Assembly: GCF_003231275.1 (NCBI RefSeq) | Contig: NZ_QKVL01000018.1 | Coordinates: 1 to 64,000 of the forward strand | Source: Pseudomonas huaxiensis | Lineage (GTDB): Bacteria > Pseudomonadota > Gammaproteobacteria > Pseudomonadales > Pseudomonadaceae | DNA: 64,000 nucleotides | Reading direction: 5' to 3' | Shown: piece after piece, positions 8,801 through 17,064 of the stretch | Layout: each line of letters opens with the position of its first letter | Position numbering within the stretch: the stretch's first letter is position 1 | Position numbers and translations under genes: made by a program | Notes under the pieces: model-generated | What the model was told of the DNA's origin: nothing | What the model saw: the letters and a program-made list of their open reading frames with translations, nothing else | Database searches by the model: none

Positions 8801-8824
8801 ACGAGGTGCAACAGGGGAAATTTA
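8801..8824 (-). promoter_or_regulatory. PvdS (iron-starvation sigma) promoter box of pvdE
   Basis: The minus strand reads TAAAT, exactly 16 bases, then CGT, a full match to the PvdS box. The block before CGT (TGCACCTCGTCCT) is nearly the same as in the fpvA promoter. Transcription would start near 8793, about 40 bases upstream of the pvdE ATG. Confidence 0.85.
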
Positions 8825-8948
8825 AAGGGCGGGGAAGCTCTGCCATCTGTCGGACAGATGAATTCTGTCGCTGATTCACCGACGGGCGGTTTCAGTGACT
8901 CGCCATGTGTTGCACAATAGGCGCCGTTTCTCCCGTCCAGGATTTGCA

Positions 8949-9839
8949 ATGTCAAAGTCAACCGTCCTCGGTGCGCTCGGGCTGGCCCTTGTGCTGGCGG
9001 GTGTCGCCGGCTGTTCCTCGAAGAAAGCCGCTGTCTATGAACACGAGAATTTCGATGATTCCGGGACCTTCTCCCGCAGCTTCCCGGTCAGCGAGGCAGG
9101 CTCCTGCGAAGCGGCCCGTCGCGCGCTGCTGAGCCAGGGCTACATCATCACCTCCAGCGACAAAGGCCAGGTCAACGGCAACAAGAGCTTCCAGCAGACC
9201 GGCGATAGTCACCTGCAGATCACCTTCAACGTGGTCTGCGCCAACGACATGAGCGGCGCGCAGCGCTCGACCATGTTCGCCAACGCCCTGCAGGACCGCT
9301 ACGCGCTGAAGAAATCCAACACCTCGGCGAGCCTGGGTGTCGGTGTGCTTGGCTCGGTGTCGATGCCGATCGGCTCGTCCGACGACTCCATGGTCAAGGT
9401 GGCCAGCGAGACGGTGACCTCGACCCAGTTCTACGACCGTTACTTCGCCCTGGTGGAAAGCTTCCTGCCCAAGCCGACGAAGAAGAAGGCCGTGGTGCCT
9501 GAGGCTGTCGTGCCAGAAGCTGCTGCCCCGGCCAAGCCGGCCGTTGAGCTGGGCGTGCCGGAAATGCCCGCCGCTGCCGCCGCGCCTGTCGCTCAGGCCG
9601 CCGCGCCGGAAGCCGCCCCCGTACCCGTCGCTGCACCGGTGGTGGAAACCCAGGCCGCGCCGTTGGTCGATGACAGCAAAGGCTCCCAGCCCATCGCGCC
9701 GCCTGTCGAGGCTGCGCCGATCAGCGCCGAGCCGATTGTTGCGCCAGTCGTGACCGAACCTGCGGCCCCGGCCACTACCGTGCCGACCTCGGAAACGCCA
9801 CCAGCCCCGACCAGCGGCGAAACGCCCGCAGCCCTCTAG
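8949..9839 (+). CDS. DUF2242 lipoprotein with Ala/Pro-rich tail
   Basis: 296 residues. It begins with a lipoprotein signal and the lipobox LAGVAGC, so the mature protein should start at a lipid-modified Cys followed by SSKK, which suggests outer-membrane sorting. The middle (about residues 35-155) is the compact DUF2242 fold with two spaced Cys. From about residue 175 it becomes a low-complexity Ala/Pro/Val linker (repeated VVPEA, APAAP, VVETQAAP types) of about 120 residues, probably a periplasmic spacer. I chose the ATG at 8949 because it places the signal sequence at the N-terminus; the frame extends to 8895. It is transcribed divergently from pvdE. Function unknown. Confidence 0.85.
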   Translation: MSKSTVLGALGLALVLAGVAGCSSKKAAVYEHENFDDSGTFSRSFPVSEAGSCEAARRALLSQGYIITSSDKGQVNGNKSFQQTGDSHLQITFNVVCANDMSGAQRSTMFANALQDRYALKKSNTSASLGVGVLGSVSMPIGSSDDSMVKVASETVTSTQFYDRYFALVESFLPKPTKKKAVVPEAVVPEAAAPAKPAVELGVPEMPAAAAAPVAQAAAPEAAPVPVAAPVVETQAAPLVDDSKGSQPIAPPVEAAPISAEPIVAPVVTEPAAPATTVPTSETPPAPTSGETPAAL

Positions 9840-9969
9840 CCCGCGGGATAAATCCTGTAACACCTGCTACGTTTATTTTCCTACACGATGTTGTCATTTT
9901 TTCTTCACCGGTGCACTTTAGGGTGAACCTTGAATCAGAGATGAACAGACCGAAACGGAGCAGGTGAAA

Positions 9970-10056
9970 ATGGACGATTACCAGGAAGAACTTCTCGAAT
10001 ACCAAGCCTTCGAACTGGATCCACCAGAGCCAGCCGATGATGCTACCGAGCTTTGA
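9970..10056 (+). CDS. Small acidic protein, 28 residues
   Basis: A short frame, MDDYQEELLEYQAFELD..., rich in Asp/Glu, with a good ribosome site (GGAGCAGG about 6 bases before the ATG) and a strong intrinsic terminator 38 bases after the stop. That full gene-like context argues for a real gene too short for usual callers. No family recognised. It stands alone between the DUF2242 lipoprotein and a REP-rich gap. Confidence 0.65.
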   Translation: MDDYQEELLEYQAFELDPPEPADDATEL

Positions 10057-10093
10057 ACAGCGTCCTGAGCGGTATGACGCGGGGATTGAAATG

Positions 10094-10127
10094 AAAGGGC
10101 CAGTGTTTTTGCACTGGCCTTTTTTTG
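10094..10127 (+). terminator. Intrinsic terminator after the 28-residue protein gene
   Basis: Stem GGCCAGTG (10098-10105) with CACTGGCC (10112-10119), a 6-base loop, then seven T residues from 10120. An A-rich stretch precedes it. Confidence 0.9.
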
Positions 10128-10199
10128 TTTGTGTCGCGGAGTAGTGGAGCGAGCCTTGGGGGTAGGAACAGCAAGCTGATCCATTCGATGGGGCGAGGC

Positions 10200-10800
10200 T
10201 GCGGGCCTTGTGGGAGATCGCTTGTCGGGGCGCCGAACCGCAGCGATGACGTCGGCGATTTCACCACCGCCATCGCTGCATGGGTATCTACACATCTTGT
10301 GGCTGTATGAAGACCATGAAGCGCCAGTCAGGAAACCGAGTCATGGCGACCAGGCGCATGCCGACAGTTTTTCAGCGCTCTCAAGATCGAGCGCCGCCCG
10401 CGCGGCGCATCGCGAGCAAGCTCGCTCCTACATTGGTTGCAACGCGGCATGGCCTGTGAGATCGGCGTTGCCGGCCTTGTTGCATGGCTGGAAAGTGCGG
10501 GGGGCTGGGGCGCCAGCCTCGAGATCGAGCCGAACCACCAAGGCGTTCACCATGGCCTGACAGCTATAGGTACGTTGCAACCAATGTAGGAGCGAGCTTG
10601 TCGGGGCGCCGAACCGTCGCGATGCGCCGCGCGGGCGGCGCTCGATCTCAAGATTGCTGAAAATCTATCGACATGTGGATGGCAGTTGTAACCCGGCCTC
10701 CCAGCGAAGGCTTTGCGGCCGCTACCATTCAGAAAGTTGTGTAGATACCTATGGCCATCGCTAGCAAGCCAACTCCCACAATGCCGGCAGCCTCGCCAAA
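10200..10800. repeat. REP-rich gene-free stretch with a nested inverted repeat
   Basis: The gap 10057-10829 has no convincing gene. It contains two large inverted REP blocks of about 85 bases: 10365-10445 (CTCAAGATCGAGCGCC... GAGCAAGCTCGCTCCTACATTGG) and 10565-10655 (its reverse complement, interrupted by a TCGGGGCGCCGAACCG unit). A further inverted pair, GGGTATCTACACA near 10282 and its complement TGTGTAGATACCT near 10739, encloses both. Degenerate REP copies lie at 10221-10247 and 10755-10790. Confidence 0.75.
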
Positions 10801-10829
10801 TCAAACGGATAAGCCCACAAACCAAACCG

Positions 10830-11882
10830 TCAGACGCTGATCTTTTCCGACCGCCGCTGACTCCGCCGAAACTCCCCCGGCGTCACTCCGCTCCAGCGCT
10901 TGAACGCCCTTTGAAACGCCTCCGCCGAAGCAAACCCCAGCAGATAGGCAATCTCACCAAACGCCAGCTCGGTATCGCGGATATAACTCATGGCCAGATC
11001 ACGACGGGTGTCGTTGAGAATGGCGCGGAACTGGGTGCCTTCTTCGGCGAGTTTGCGGCGTAGTGTCCAGGTTGGCAGTTGCAGGCGCCGCGCCACTTCT
11101 TCCAGGTCCGGTTCCCGCCCGCCGTTGAGCAGCGGCCCGAGCAAGTGGGCGATGCGTTCGCCGAGGCTGCGGATGCGGGTGCGTTCCAGCAGTTCCTGTT
11201 CGCAGAGTTGCAGCAGGTGCTGCCAGGTGCTGGGGCAATGCGCGGGGTTGCGCAGTTCCAGGACCGCGCGGCTCAACCGCAACTGGTTGGTCTGGGCGCC
11301 AAACTGCACCGGTGCGAGGCTGAGTGTTTGATAGCTCTCGGCGTAGGCCGGGGCATCAAATTCGATTTCGATCCGCTCGGCCTGCAGCGGTTGGCCCGCG
11401 AGGCCGGAAAGCTGCGCCAGCCAGCCGGATAGCAGCGAATCCACCACGAAGCGGTTGTAGGCGTTGTACGGGCTGATGGAATAGAAACGCAGCCAGGCGC
11501 CATGACTGTCTTCCTCGAAACTCGACTGACCGCGGTAGTTGGCGGCGTACAGCGGTTCGAAGCGCAGCAGTGTGCGCGCCGCTTCACCCACGTTGGGCGC
11601 CTGGGCCGCGGTCACGCCGGCCAGCCCCGCCTGACCCAGCCGGCTCAGACGTCCCATGTGCAGACCCAGCGCGGGCTCGCGGGATTGTTCGATGGCGGCG
11701 TGGCCGAGGTGCATGTAGCGCGGAATCGACAGTCGCGCGCCGGGCTCGGCCAGGCGCTGCGGGGTCAGGCCATAGCGTTCCAGCAACGGGGCCGGGTCTT
11801 GGCCCCGGTCGGCCAGGGCCTGTTCCAGATTCTGGATAAAGCCGACCGAAAGGTCGCCCAGACGTACCCGTGGCCGGCTCAC
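10830..11882 (-). CDS. AraC-family transcriptional regulator
   Basis: 350 residues. The N-terminal about 200 residues form the arabinose-binding-like ligand domain found in OruR/ArgR-type AraC proteins. The C-terminal about 100 residues hold the two helix-turn-helix motifs (LEEVARRLQLPTWTLRRKL and FGEIAYLLGFASAEAFQRAFKRWSGVTPGEFR), the classic AraC signature. The start is GTG at 11882, four bases after the stop of the upstream nitrilase-fold gene, so the two are almost certainly cotranscribed and functionally linked. The ligand and targets are unknown. Confidence 0.92.
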   Translation of the reverse strand: MSRPRVRLGDLSVGFIQNLEQALADRGQDPAPLLERYGLTPQRLAEPGARLSIPRYMHLGHAAIEQSREPALGLHMGRLSRLGQAGLAGVTAAQAPNVGEAARTLLRFEPLYAANYRGQSSFEEDSHGAWLRFYSISPYNAYNRFVVDSLLSGWLAQLSGLAGQPLQAERIEIEFDAPAYAESYQTLSLAPVQFGAQTNQLRLSRAVLELRNPAHCPSTWQHLLQLCEQELLERTRIRSLGERIAHLLGPLLNGGREPDLEEVARRLQLPTWTLRRKLAEEGTQFRAILNDTRRDLAMSYIRDTELAFGEIAYLLGFASAEAFQRAFKRWSGVTPGEFRRSQRRSEKISV

Positions 11883-11886
11883 GGCC

Positions 11887-13005
11887 CTACAGCCACAGGT
11901 TCAGTAGCCGTGCGCCATGGCCAGCGCTGGCAAGGTGAAGGCCATTGAGGTTAGCGAAGCCCAGACCTTCGCCGCGGACCTCCCAGAACTGCCCACGGAG
12001 GAACACGCTCATGCTGGCGACTCCGGCAGGTACGCCGTCGGAACTTAGGCGATACCAGGCCTGATCCTCGCTGACTTCGCCCGGCTGGAGGCTCAGGGCA
12101 GCGGCCAGCGGTTGATGGCGGTTGCCGCGCCAGGGCCCGGCCCAAACGCCCTTGCCATCGACGAACGCCGGGTTGGCGATGATCTGCGCGTGCTGGCCAG
12201 CCAGTTGCTGGTAGTTGGACGGGTACCAGGCATCGCTGCCGACCAGTACGCCGAGGCGCCCCGCCGGGGTGTCCAGGACTTGCGGCGGATACGCGGTGCC
12301 CGGCTCGATAAAGCGCCGGGTGCTGCTGTCCGGGTACTGCTGGCGTTGCGGCTGACCGAGCACGGAACCGTCACCGGCAAACACCAGGCTGCTGTTGTAC
12401 AGGGCGCCAGAACCGGCACGCAGGGTACCGTGATCCAGGTACGGCTCGGGCAGCACGATGGAACCGGCCACCAGCGTCACGCCGAACTCCTTGGCCAGCC
12501 CGCCGAACAGTTGCTGGTAATCGGCAGCCATCTGCCCGGCCTTCATCCGCAGGTGAGCGTCGGCGCGGCGGTCGTCGCCTTGCGCCGCAACCATCGCCAG
12601 GCCGTAGCGCAGCGGATTGCTCAGTTCCAGCCACTGGCGCGCTTCGCGCAGGTGGGTGACCTGGTACATCTCTTTCTTCTCGCCGCGGGCCCAGAGCCAG
12701 GTGCCGATGTGCTCGGGCAGGATCACCACGGTGCGCTCATTGACCAGACCCTGAACCCGCGCTTGCTCCAGATAGGAGGCGAGTTTGCGGTGCAGGCGGG
12801 TGAGGTTCTGGTAGTCGCCGGGGTAGAGCAGCGGCTCGATGCCGAGCAGGTTGCCCTGGCCGCTGGGGGTGCCTTCGCTCAGCGCCAGCTCGATCCGCAG
12901 ATCAGACAGGTAATGACCTTCGGGGCGCTGTTCGGCCCAGATCAGGTAGCCGCCAAGGGCGGCGAGAAGAACAAGCGCCAGGGCGCCTGACAGAAGTTTT
13001 CGCAT
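11887..13005 (-). CDS. Membrane-anchored nitrilase-fold protein lacking the catalytic Cys
   Basis: 372 residues, with one N-terminal membrane segment (residues about 4-23) that anchors the rest in the periplasm. The body follows the carbon-nitrogen hydrolase fold: Glu98 in LPEHIG matches the general-base Glu. Where active members carry C-[YW]-D-x-x-[FY]-P, this protein has G256-S-D-A-W-Y-P, so the nucleophilic Cys is Gly. The usual catalytic Lys position aligns with Arg (PQRQQYP). It is therefore probably a pseudoenzyme with a binding or sensory role. It forms a two-gene unit with the AraC regulator just downstream. The ATG at 13005 is preferred because it gives MRKLL before the helix; a GTG at 13038 is possible. 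Confidence 0.82.
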   Translation of the reverse strand: MRKLLSGALALVLLAALGGYLIWAEQRPEGHYLSDLRIELALSEGTPSGQGNLLGIEPLLYPGDYQNLTRLHRKLASYLEQARVQGLVNERTVVILPEHIGTWLWARGEKKEMYQVTHLREARQWLELSNPLRYGLAMVAAQGDDRRADAHLRMKAGQMAADYQQLFGGLAKEFGVTLVAGSIVLPEPYLDHGTLRAGSGALYNSSLVFAGDGSVLGQPQRQQYPDSSTRRFIEPGTAYPPQVLDTPAGRLGVLVGSDAWYPSNYQQLAGQHAQIIANPAFVDGKGVWAGPWRGNRHQPLAAALSLQPGEVSEDQAWYRLSSDGVPAGVASMSVFLRGQFWEVRGEGLGFANLNGLHLASAGHGARLLNLWL

Positions 13006-13200
13006 GTGGCGGACAAGGCCGGATAAGAATTCGGACACTAGGTTAGTCGTCCTCGTGCAGTTGGATCAATAACTTGTCACTTTCGGTCATTGAGCGCCGA
13101 CGGGGTGCACTTTAATGTCGGCTCCATACAAACCGACGGGGCCCGCTGTTTGTACGAGAGGCCCTGCATTCCGTGATTCGCACCGCTTGTGGAGATCATC

Positions 13201-15237
13201 ATGACCGCCGCTCACTACCCGCACCTGCTCGCTCCCCTGGACCTCGGCTTCACCACCCTGCGCAACCGCACCCTGATGGGCTCGATGCACACTGGCCTGG
13301 AAGAGAAGCCCGATGGCTTCGAGCGCATGGCCGCCTATTTTGCCGAGCGCGCCCGCGGCGGCGTTGGCCTGATGGTGACCGGCGGTATCGGCCCTAACGT
13401 GGAAGGCGGCGTGTATTCCGGTGCGGCCAAGCTGAGCACCCCGGAAGAAGCCGAGAAACACCGCATCGTCACCGAGGCGGTGCACGAAGCGGGCGGCAAG
13501 ATCTGCCTGCAGATCCTCCATGCCGGTCGCTACGCCTACAGCCCCAAGCAGGTCGCGCCGAGCGCCATCCAGGCGCCGATCAACCCGTTCAAACCCAAGG
13601 AACTGGACGAAGAGGGCATCGAGAAGCAGATCGCCGACTTCGTCAACTGCGCGCAACTGGCCCAGAGTGCCGGCTACGACGGCGTCGAGATCATGGGTTC
13701 GGAAGGCTACTTCATCAACCAGTTCCTCGCCGCCCACACCAACCACCGCACCGACCGTTGGGGTGGCAGCTACGAGAACCGCATGCGCCTGGCGATAGAG
13801 ATCGTCCGCCGTGTTCGCGAGGCGGTAGGCCCGAACTTCATCATCATCTTCCGCCTGTCGATGCTCGACCTGGTGGAAGGCGGCAGCAACTGGGAAGAAA
13901 TCGTGCAACTGGCCCAGGCCGTCGAAAAAGCCGGTGCCACGATCATCAACACTGGTATCGGCTGGCACGAAGCGCGTATCCCGACCATCGCCACCAAGGT
14001 GCCGCGTGCGGCTTTCAGCAAAGTCACCGCCAAGCTGCGTGGTGCGGTGAAGATCCCGCTGATCACCACCAACCGCATCAACACCCCGGAAGTCGCCGAA
14101 CAGGTGCTGGCCGAGGGCGATGCCGATATGGTTTCGATGGCGCGGCCGTTCCTCGCCGACCCGGAGTTCGTCAACAAGGCGGCGGCGGGCCGCGGTGATG
14201 AAATCAACACCTGCATCGGCTGCAACCAGGCCTGCCTGGACCACACCTTCGGCGGCAAGCTGACCACCTGCCTGGTCAACCCGCGGGCCTGCCATGAAAC
14301 CGAGCTCAACTACCTGCCAGTGACCCAGGTCAAGCGCATTGCCGTGGTGGGTGCCGGCCCGGCGGGCCTGGCGGCGGCGACCGTGGCGGCCGAGCGCGGC
14401 CACCAGGTGGTGCTGTTCGATGCCGCCGGCCAGATCGGCGGGCAGTTCAATGTTGCCAAGCGGGTGCCGGGCAAGGAAGAGTTTTACGAGACCCTGCGTT
14501 ACTTCGGTCGCAAGTTGCAGACCACCGGCGTCGAGCTTTGCCTGAACACCCGGGTCGACGCGGCGCAACTGGCGGCCGGCGGCTACGACGAAATCATCCT
14601 CGCCACCGGCATCGTCCCGCGTCTGCCGGCCATTCCCGGTGTCGACCATCCCAAGGTGATGAACTACCTCGACGTGCTGCTGGAACGCAAACCGGTGGGG
14701 CAGCGCGTGGCGGTGATCGGCGCGGGCGGCATCGGTTTCGATGTCTCCGAATTCCTCGTTCATGAGGGCGTCGCCACCAGCCAGGACCGCGAAGCGTTCT
14801 GGAAGGAGTGGGGCATCGATACCGGTCTGGAAGCCCGCGGCGGCGTCGCCGGGATCAAGCCCGCGCCGCATGCGCCGGCGCGCCAGGTCTACCTGCTGCA
14901 ACGCAAGAAAACCAAGGTCGGCGACGGCCTCGGCAAGACCACCGGCTGGATCCACCGCACCGGGCTGAAGAACAAGCAGGTGCAGATGCTCAACAGCGTC
15001 GATTACCTGGGCATCGATGATGCCGGTTTGCATATCCGCATCGGCGAGGGTGAACCGCAGGTGCTGCCGGTGGACAACGTGGTCATCTGCGCCGGCCAGG
15101 ATCCGCTGCGGGAACTGCATGACGGCCTGGTGGCAGCGGGGCAGTCGGTGCACCTGATCGGCGGCGCGGACGTGGCGGCGGAGCTGGATGCCAAGCGCGC
15201 GATCAACCAGGGGTCGCGGTTGGCCGCTGAGCTCTGA
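13201..15237 (+). CDS. fadH: NADPH-dependent 2,4-dienoyl-CoA reductase
   Basis: 678 residues, the usual FadH length. The N-terminal TIM barrel (about 1-330) is Old Yellow Enzyme-like and binds FMN and substrate. A 4Fe-4S cluster is bound by Cys338, 341, 345 and 357 (C-x2-C-x3-C-x11-C). Then come an FAD/NAD(P) module with VAVVGAGPAGLAAA and a second Rossmann motif VAVIGAGGIGFD. It reduces 2,4-dienoyl-CoA during beta-oxidation of unsaturated fatty acids in the cytosol. The start ATG 13201 has a GGAG ribosome site 8 bases upstream; an in-frame ATG 12 bases earlier lacks one. It is a single-gene unit, divergent from the nitrilase-fold gene. Confidence 0.95.
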   Translation: MTAAHYPHLLAPLDLGFTTLRNRTLMGSMHTGLEEKPDGFERMAAYFAERARGGVGLMVTGGIGPNVEGGVYSGAAKLSTPEEAEKHRIVTEAVHEAGGKICLQILHAGRYAYSPKQVAPSAIQAPINPFKPKELDEEGIEKQIADFVNCAQLAQSAGYDGVEIMGSEGYFINQFLAAHTNHRTDRWGGSYENRMRLAIEIVRRVREAVGPNFIIIFRLSMLDLVEGGSNWEEIVQLAQAVEKAGATIINTGIGWHEARIPTIATKVPRAAFSKVTAKLRGAVKIPLITTNRINTPEVAEQVLAEGDADMVSMARPFLADPEFVNKAAAGRGDEINTCIGCNQACLDHTFGGKLTTCLVNPRACHETELNYLPVTQVKRIAVVGAGPAGLAAATVAAERGHQVVLFDAAGQIGGQFNVAKRVPGKEEFYETLRYFGRKLQTTGVELCLNTRVDAAQLAAGGYDEIILATGIVPRLPAIPGVDHPKVMNYLDVLLERKPVGQRVAVIGAGGIGFDVSEFLVHEGVATSQDREAFWKEWGIDTGLEARGGVAGIKPAPHAPARQVYLLQRKKTKVGDGLGKTTGWIHRTGLKNKQVQMLNSVDYLGIDDAGLHIRIGEGEPQVLPVDNVVICAGQDPLRELHDGLVAAGQSVHLIGGADVAAELDAKRAINQGSRLAAEL

Positions 15238-15249
15238 CGAGTAGCTTGC

Positions 15250-15460
15250 CCTGTGGGAGTTGGCCGGGTGCCGCTCCCACGGGGCCGTGCAGGGGTTATC
15301 GCCTGACACAAGACCCTTTAGGAGCGGCTTGAGCCGCGATTGGCCGCGCAGCGGCCACAAAACAGGTATCCGAGGTGTATCAGCCTGCCCGGGGATTCAG
15401 GTTTTACGACGGCTTCGCCGCCGTTCGCGGCTGAAGCCACTCCCACAAGGGCGCGAGCAA
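15250..15460. repeat. Degenerate REP elements and hairpin after fadH
   Basis: The 286-base gap after fadH has no gene. It holds a GTGGGAG...CTCCCAC hairpin (about 15252-15279), an AGGAGCGGCTTGAGCCGCG element (about 15320-15340) and a GCTGAAGCCACTCCCACAAGG element (about 15432-15452), all of the REP style seen elsewhere here. Confidence 0.55.
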
Positions 15461-15524
15461 ACGTTCAGATTTTGAGCAAGACAGTTGCTCCCCCGGGGCA
15501 GATGCCGCCTGTAGAATCGGCGGC

Positions 15525-16415
15525 ATGCTCAATCTCCCCCAAGCTCCTCTACAACTTCTTTCTCTGCCCTGGATAACCAAAGCCGGTATCCAGGTCGCCC
15601 TCCTGCGCCTTGATCTGATCGACCCCATGATCAGTGGCAACAAGTGGTTCAAGCTGCTCGAACACCTGCGAATCGCCCGTAGCAGCGGCGCGCCGGGGAT
15701 CATCAGCCTGGGCGGCAATCACTCCAATCACCTCCACGCGCTGGCCGCTGCCGGTCAGCGTTTCGGCTTCGCCACCGTCGGGCTGCTGCGCGGTCACCCG
15801 CAGGACACTCCCACCACCCGCGACCTTGAAGCGTTCGGCATGCAGTTGCATTGGCTCGGTTATAGCGGCTATCGCGCTCGCAACGAACCGGACTTCTGGC
15901 TGCCCTGGCAAGCACGCTACCCCGGCTGGCATTGCGTGCCGGAGGGCGGCGGCGGTGTGTTGGGCGCCAGCGGCTGTGCGCTGATTGTGGAGCAGGCACG
16001 GGCACAATTGCCGGTTCTCGGCTGGAACGACTACGACGCCTGGTGGCTGGCGGTCGGTACCGGCACCACCCTGGCCGGGTTGGTGCTGGCGGAAGAGGGC
16101 GCTCATCCGGTGCATGGCGCGTTGGCCGTACCACCTGGATACGGCGTGGAAGAGGGCGTACCGGCATTGACCGGCAGCCTCGCCGGCTATCACCTGCACG
16201 ACGCCAGCCGCGGCGGCTTTGCCAAGGTTGACGATGAATTGCTGGCCTTCATCGATCAAAGCGAGGCCGAGTCGGGCGTGCCGCTGGAGCCGGTGTATAC
16301 CGGCAAGGCGTTGCTGGCGCTGAAGCAACGGGTGGAAGCCGGGGCCTTGGATGCGGGCACCCGGTTGATCGTTGTCCACACCGGAGGGTTACAGGGCCGA
16401 CGCGGTTTCGCCTAG
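15525..16415 (+). CDS. PLP-dependent ACC deaminase / D-cysteine desulfhydrase family enzyme
   Basis: 296 residues of the fold-type II PLP family. The likely PLP lysine is Lys40 in SGNKWFK. SLGGNHSNH binds the substrate carboxylate, and GTGTTLAGL with the C-terminal HTGG binds the cofactor phosphate. Most members of this shape outside known ACC deaminases act as D-cysteine desulfhydrases, releasing sulfide, pyruvate and ammonia, so the ACC activity should not be assumed. A TAGAAT hexamer at 15512-15517 places a possible start of transcription right at the ATG. The stop overlaps the convergent cytochrome b561 gene by 4 bases. Confidence 0.85.
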   Translation: MLNLPQAPLQLLSLPWITKAGIQVALLRLDLIDPMISGNKWFKLLEHLRIARSSGAPGIISLGGNHSNHLHALAAAGQRFGFATVGLLRGHPQDTPTTRDLEAFGMQLHWLGYSGYRARNEPDFWLPWQARYPGWHCVPEGGGGVLGASGCALIVEQARAQLPVLGWNDYDAWWLAVGTGTTLAGLVLAEEGAHPVHGALAVPPGYGVEEGVPALTGSLAGYHLHDASRGGFAKVDDELLAFIDQSEAESGVPLEPVYTGKALLALKQRVEAGALDAGTRLIVVHTGGLQGRRGFA

Positions 16416-16960
16416 TCCTTCGCCGGCAGCATCCGCTGCAACGTATTGTCCTTGCGCACATAGTGGTGATATAGCCCGGCCACCGCGTGCAGTCCCACCA
16501 GCCAGTAGCCCAGTGCGCCAAACCATTCGTGCCAGCCTTTGACGAAGCGCGCCAGGTCCTTGTCCGGCGCCACCAGCGCTGGCAGTTCGAAGCCGTAGAA
16601 GGGGATCGGTTTGTCGGCGGCGCTGAGGATGACCCAGCCGGCCAGCGGCAAGCCGATCATCAGCGCGTACAGCACCGCGTGCAGCAGATGTGCCAGGCCG
16701 GTCTGCCAGGCGGGCGGGGCGGGGATGATGCGCGGTGTCGGGCGGGTCAGCCGCAGGGCCAGCCGCAGCCAGACCAGCACGAACACGGTCAGGCCGAGCA
16801 TGAAGTGCAAGGTTTTCATCAGTTCCCGCTCGGCGCTGTCCTTGGGGAACAGGCCGCGCAATTCGATACAGGCGTACACCGCGGCCAGCAGCACCAGCAT
16901 CAGCCAGTGTAGGGCGATGGACAGGCTGCCATAGCGCTCTCGCGTATTGGTCAGGGTCAT
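16412..16960 (-). CDS. Cytochrome b561 family protein
   Basis: 182 residues with four predicted membrane helices (around 12-30, 50-70, 88-110 and 145-165). It has His residues placed to ligate two b hemes (ALHWLM, LHFMLG, HAVLY, LHAVAGLYHHY). These small inner-membrane proteins pass electrons from ubiquinol to acceptors such as superoxide (CybB type). The start ATG 16960 has a GAGGAA ribosome site. It is convergent with the PLP enzyme gene. Partner unknown. Confidence 0.9.
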   Translation of the reverse strand: MTLTNTRERYGSLSIALHWLMLVLLAAVYACIELRGLFPKDSAERELMKTLHFMLGLTVFVLVWLRLALRLTRPTPRIIPAPPAWQTGLAHLLHAVLYALMIGLPLAGWVILSAADKPIPFYGFELPALVAPDKDLARFVKGWHEWFGALGYWLVGLHAVAGLYHHYVRKDNTLQRMLPAKD

Positions 16961-17064
16961 GGGGATTCCTCGTCAGATCAGGGAGTGCGCTCTTGCTGGC
17001 GCTGATCTTCAACTCTAATCGCTGCGCGGCATTGCGGTAGCCGAAGGCGGCAAAAAAGCCGTGG

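Noticed and set aside
13087..15360. Long open frame (about 757 codons) antisense to fadH
   Set aside because: High-GC shadow frame: no ribosome site, composition rich in Gly/Ala/Arg/His, and full overlap with a well-supported enzyme gene.
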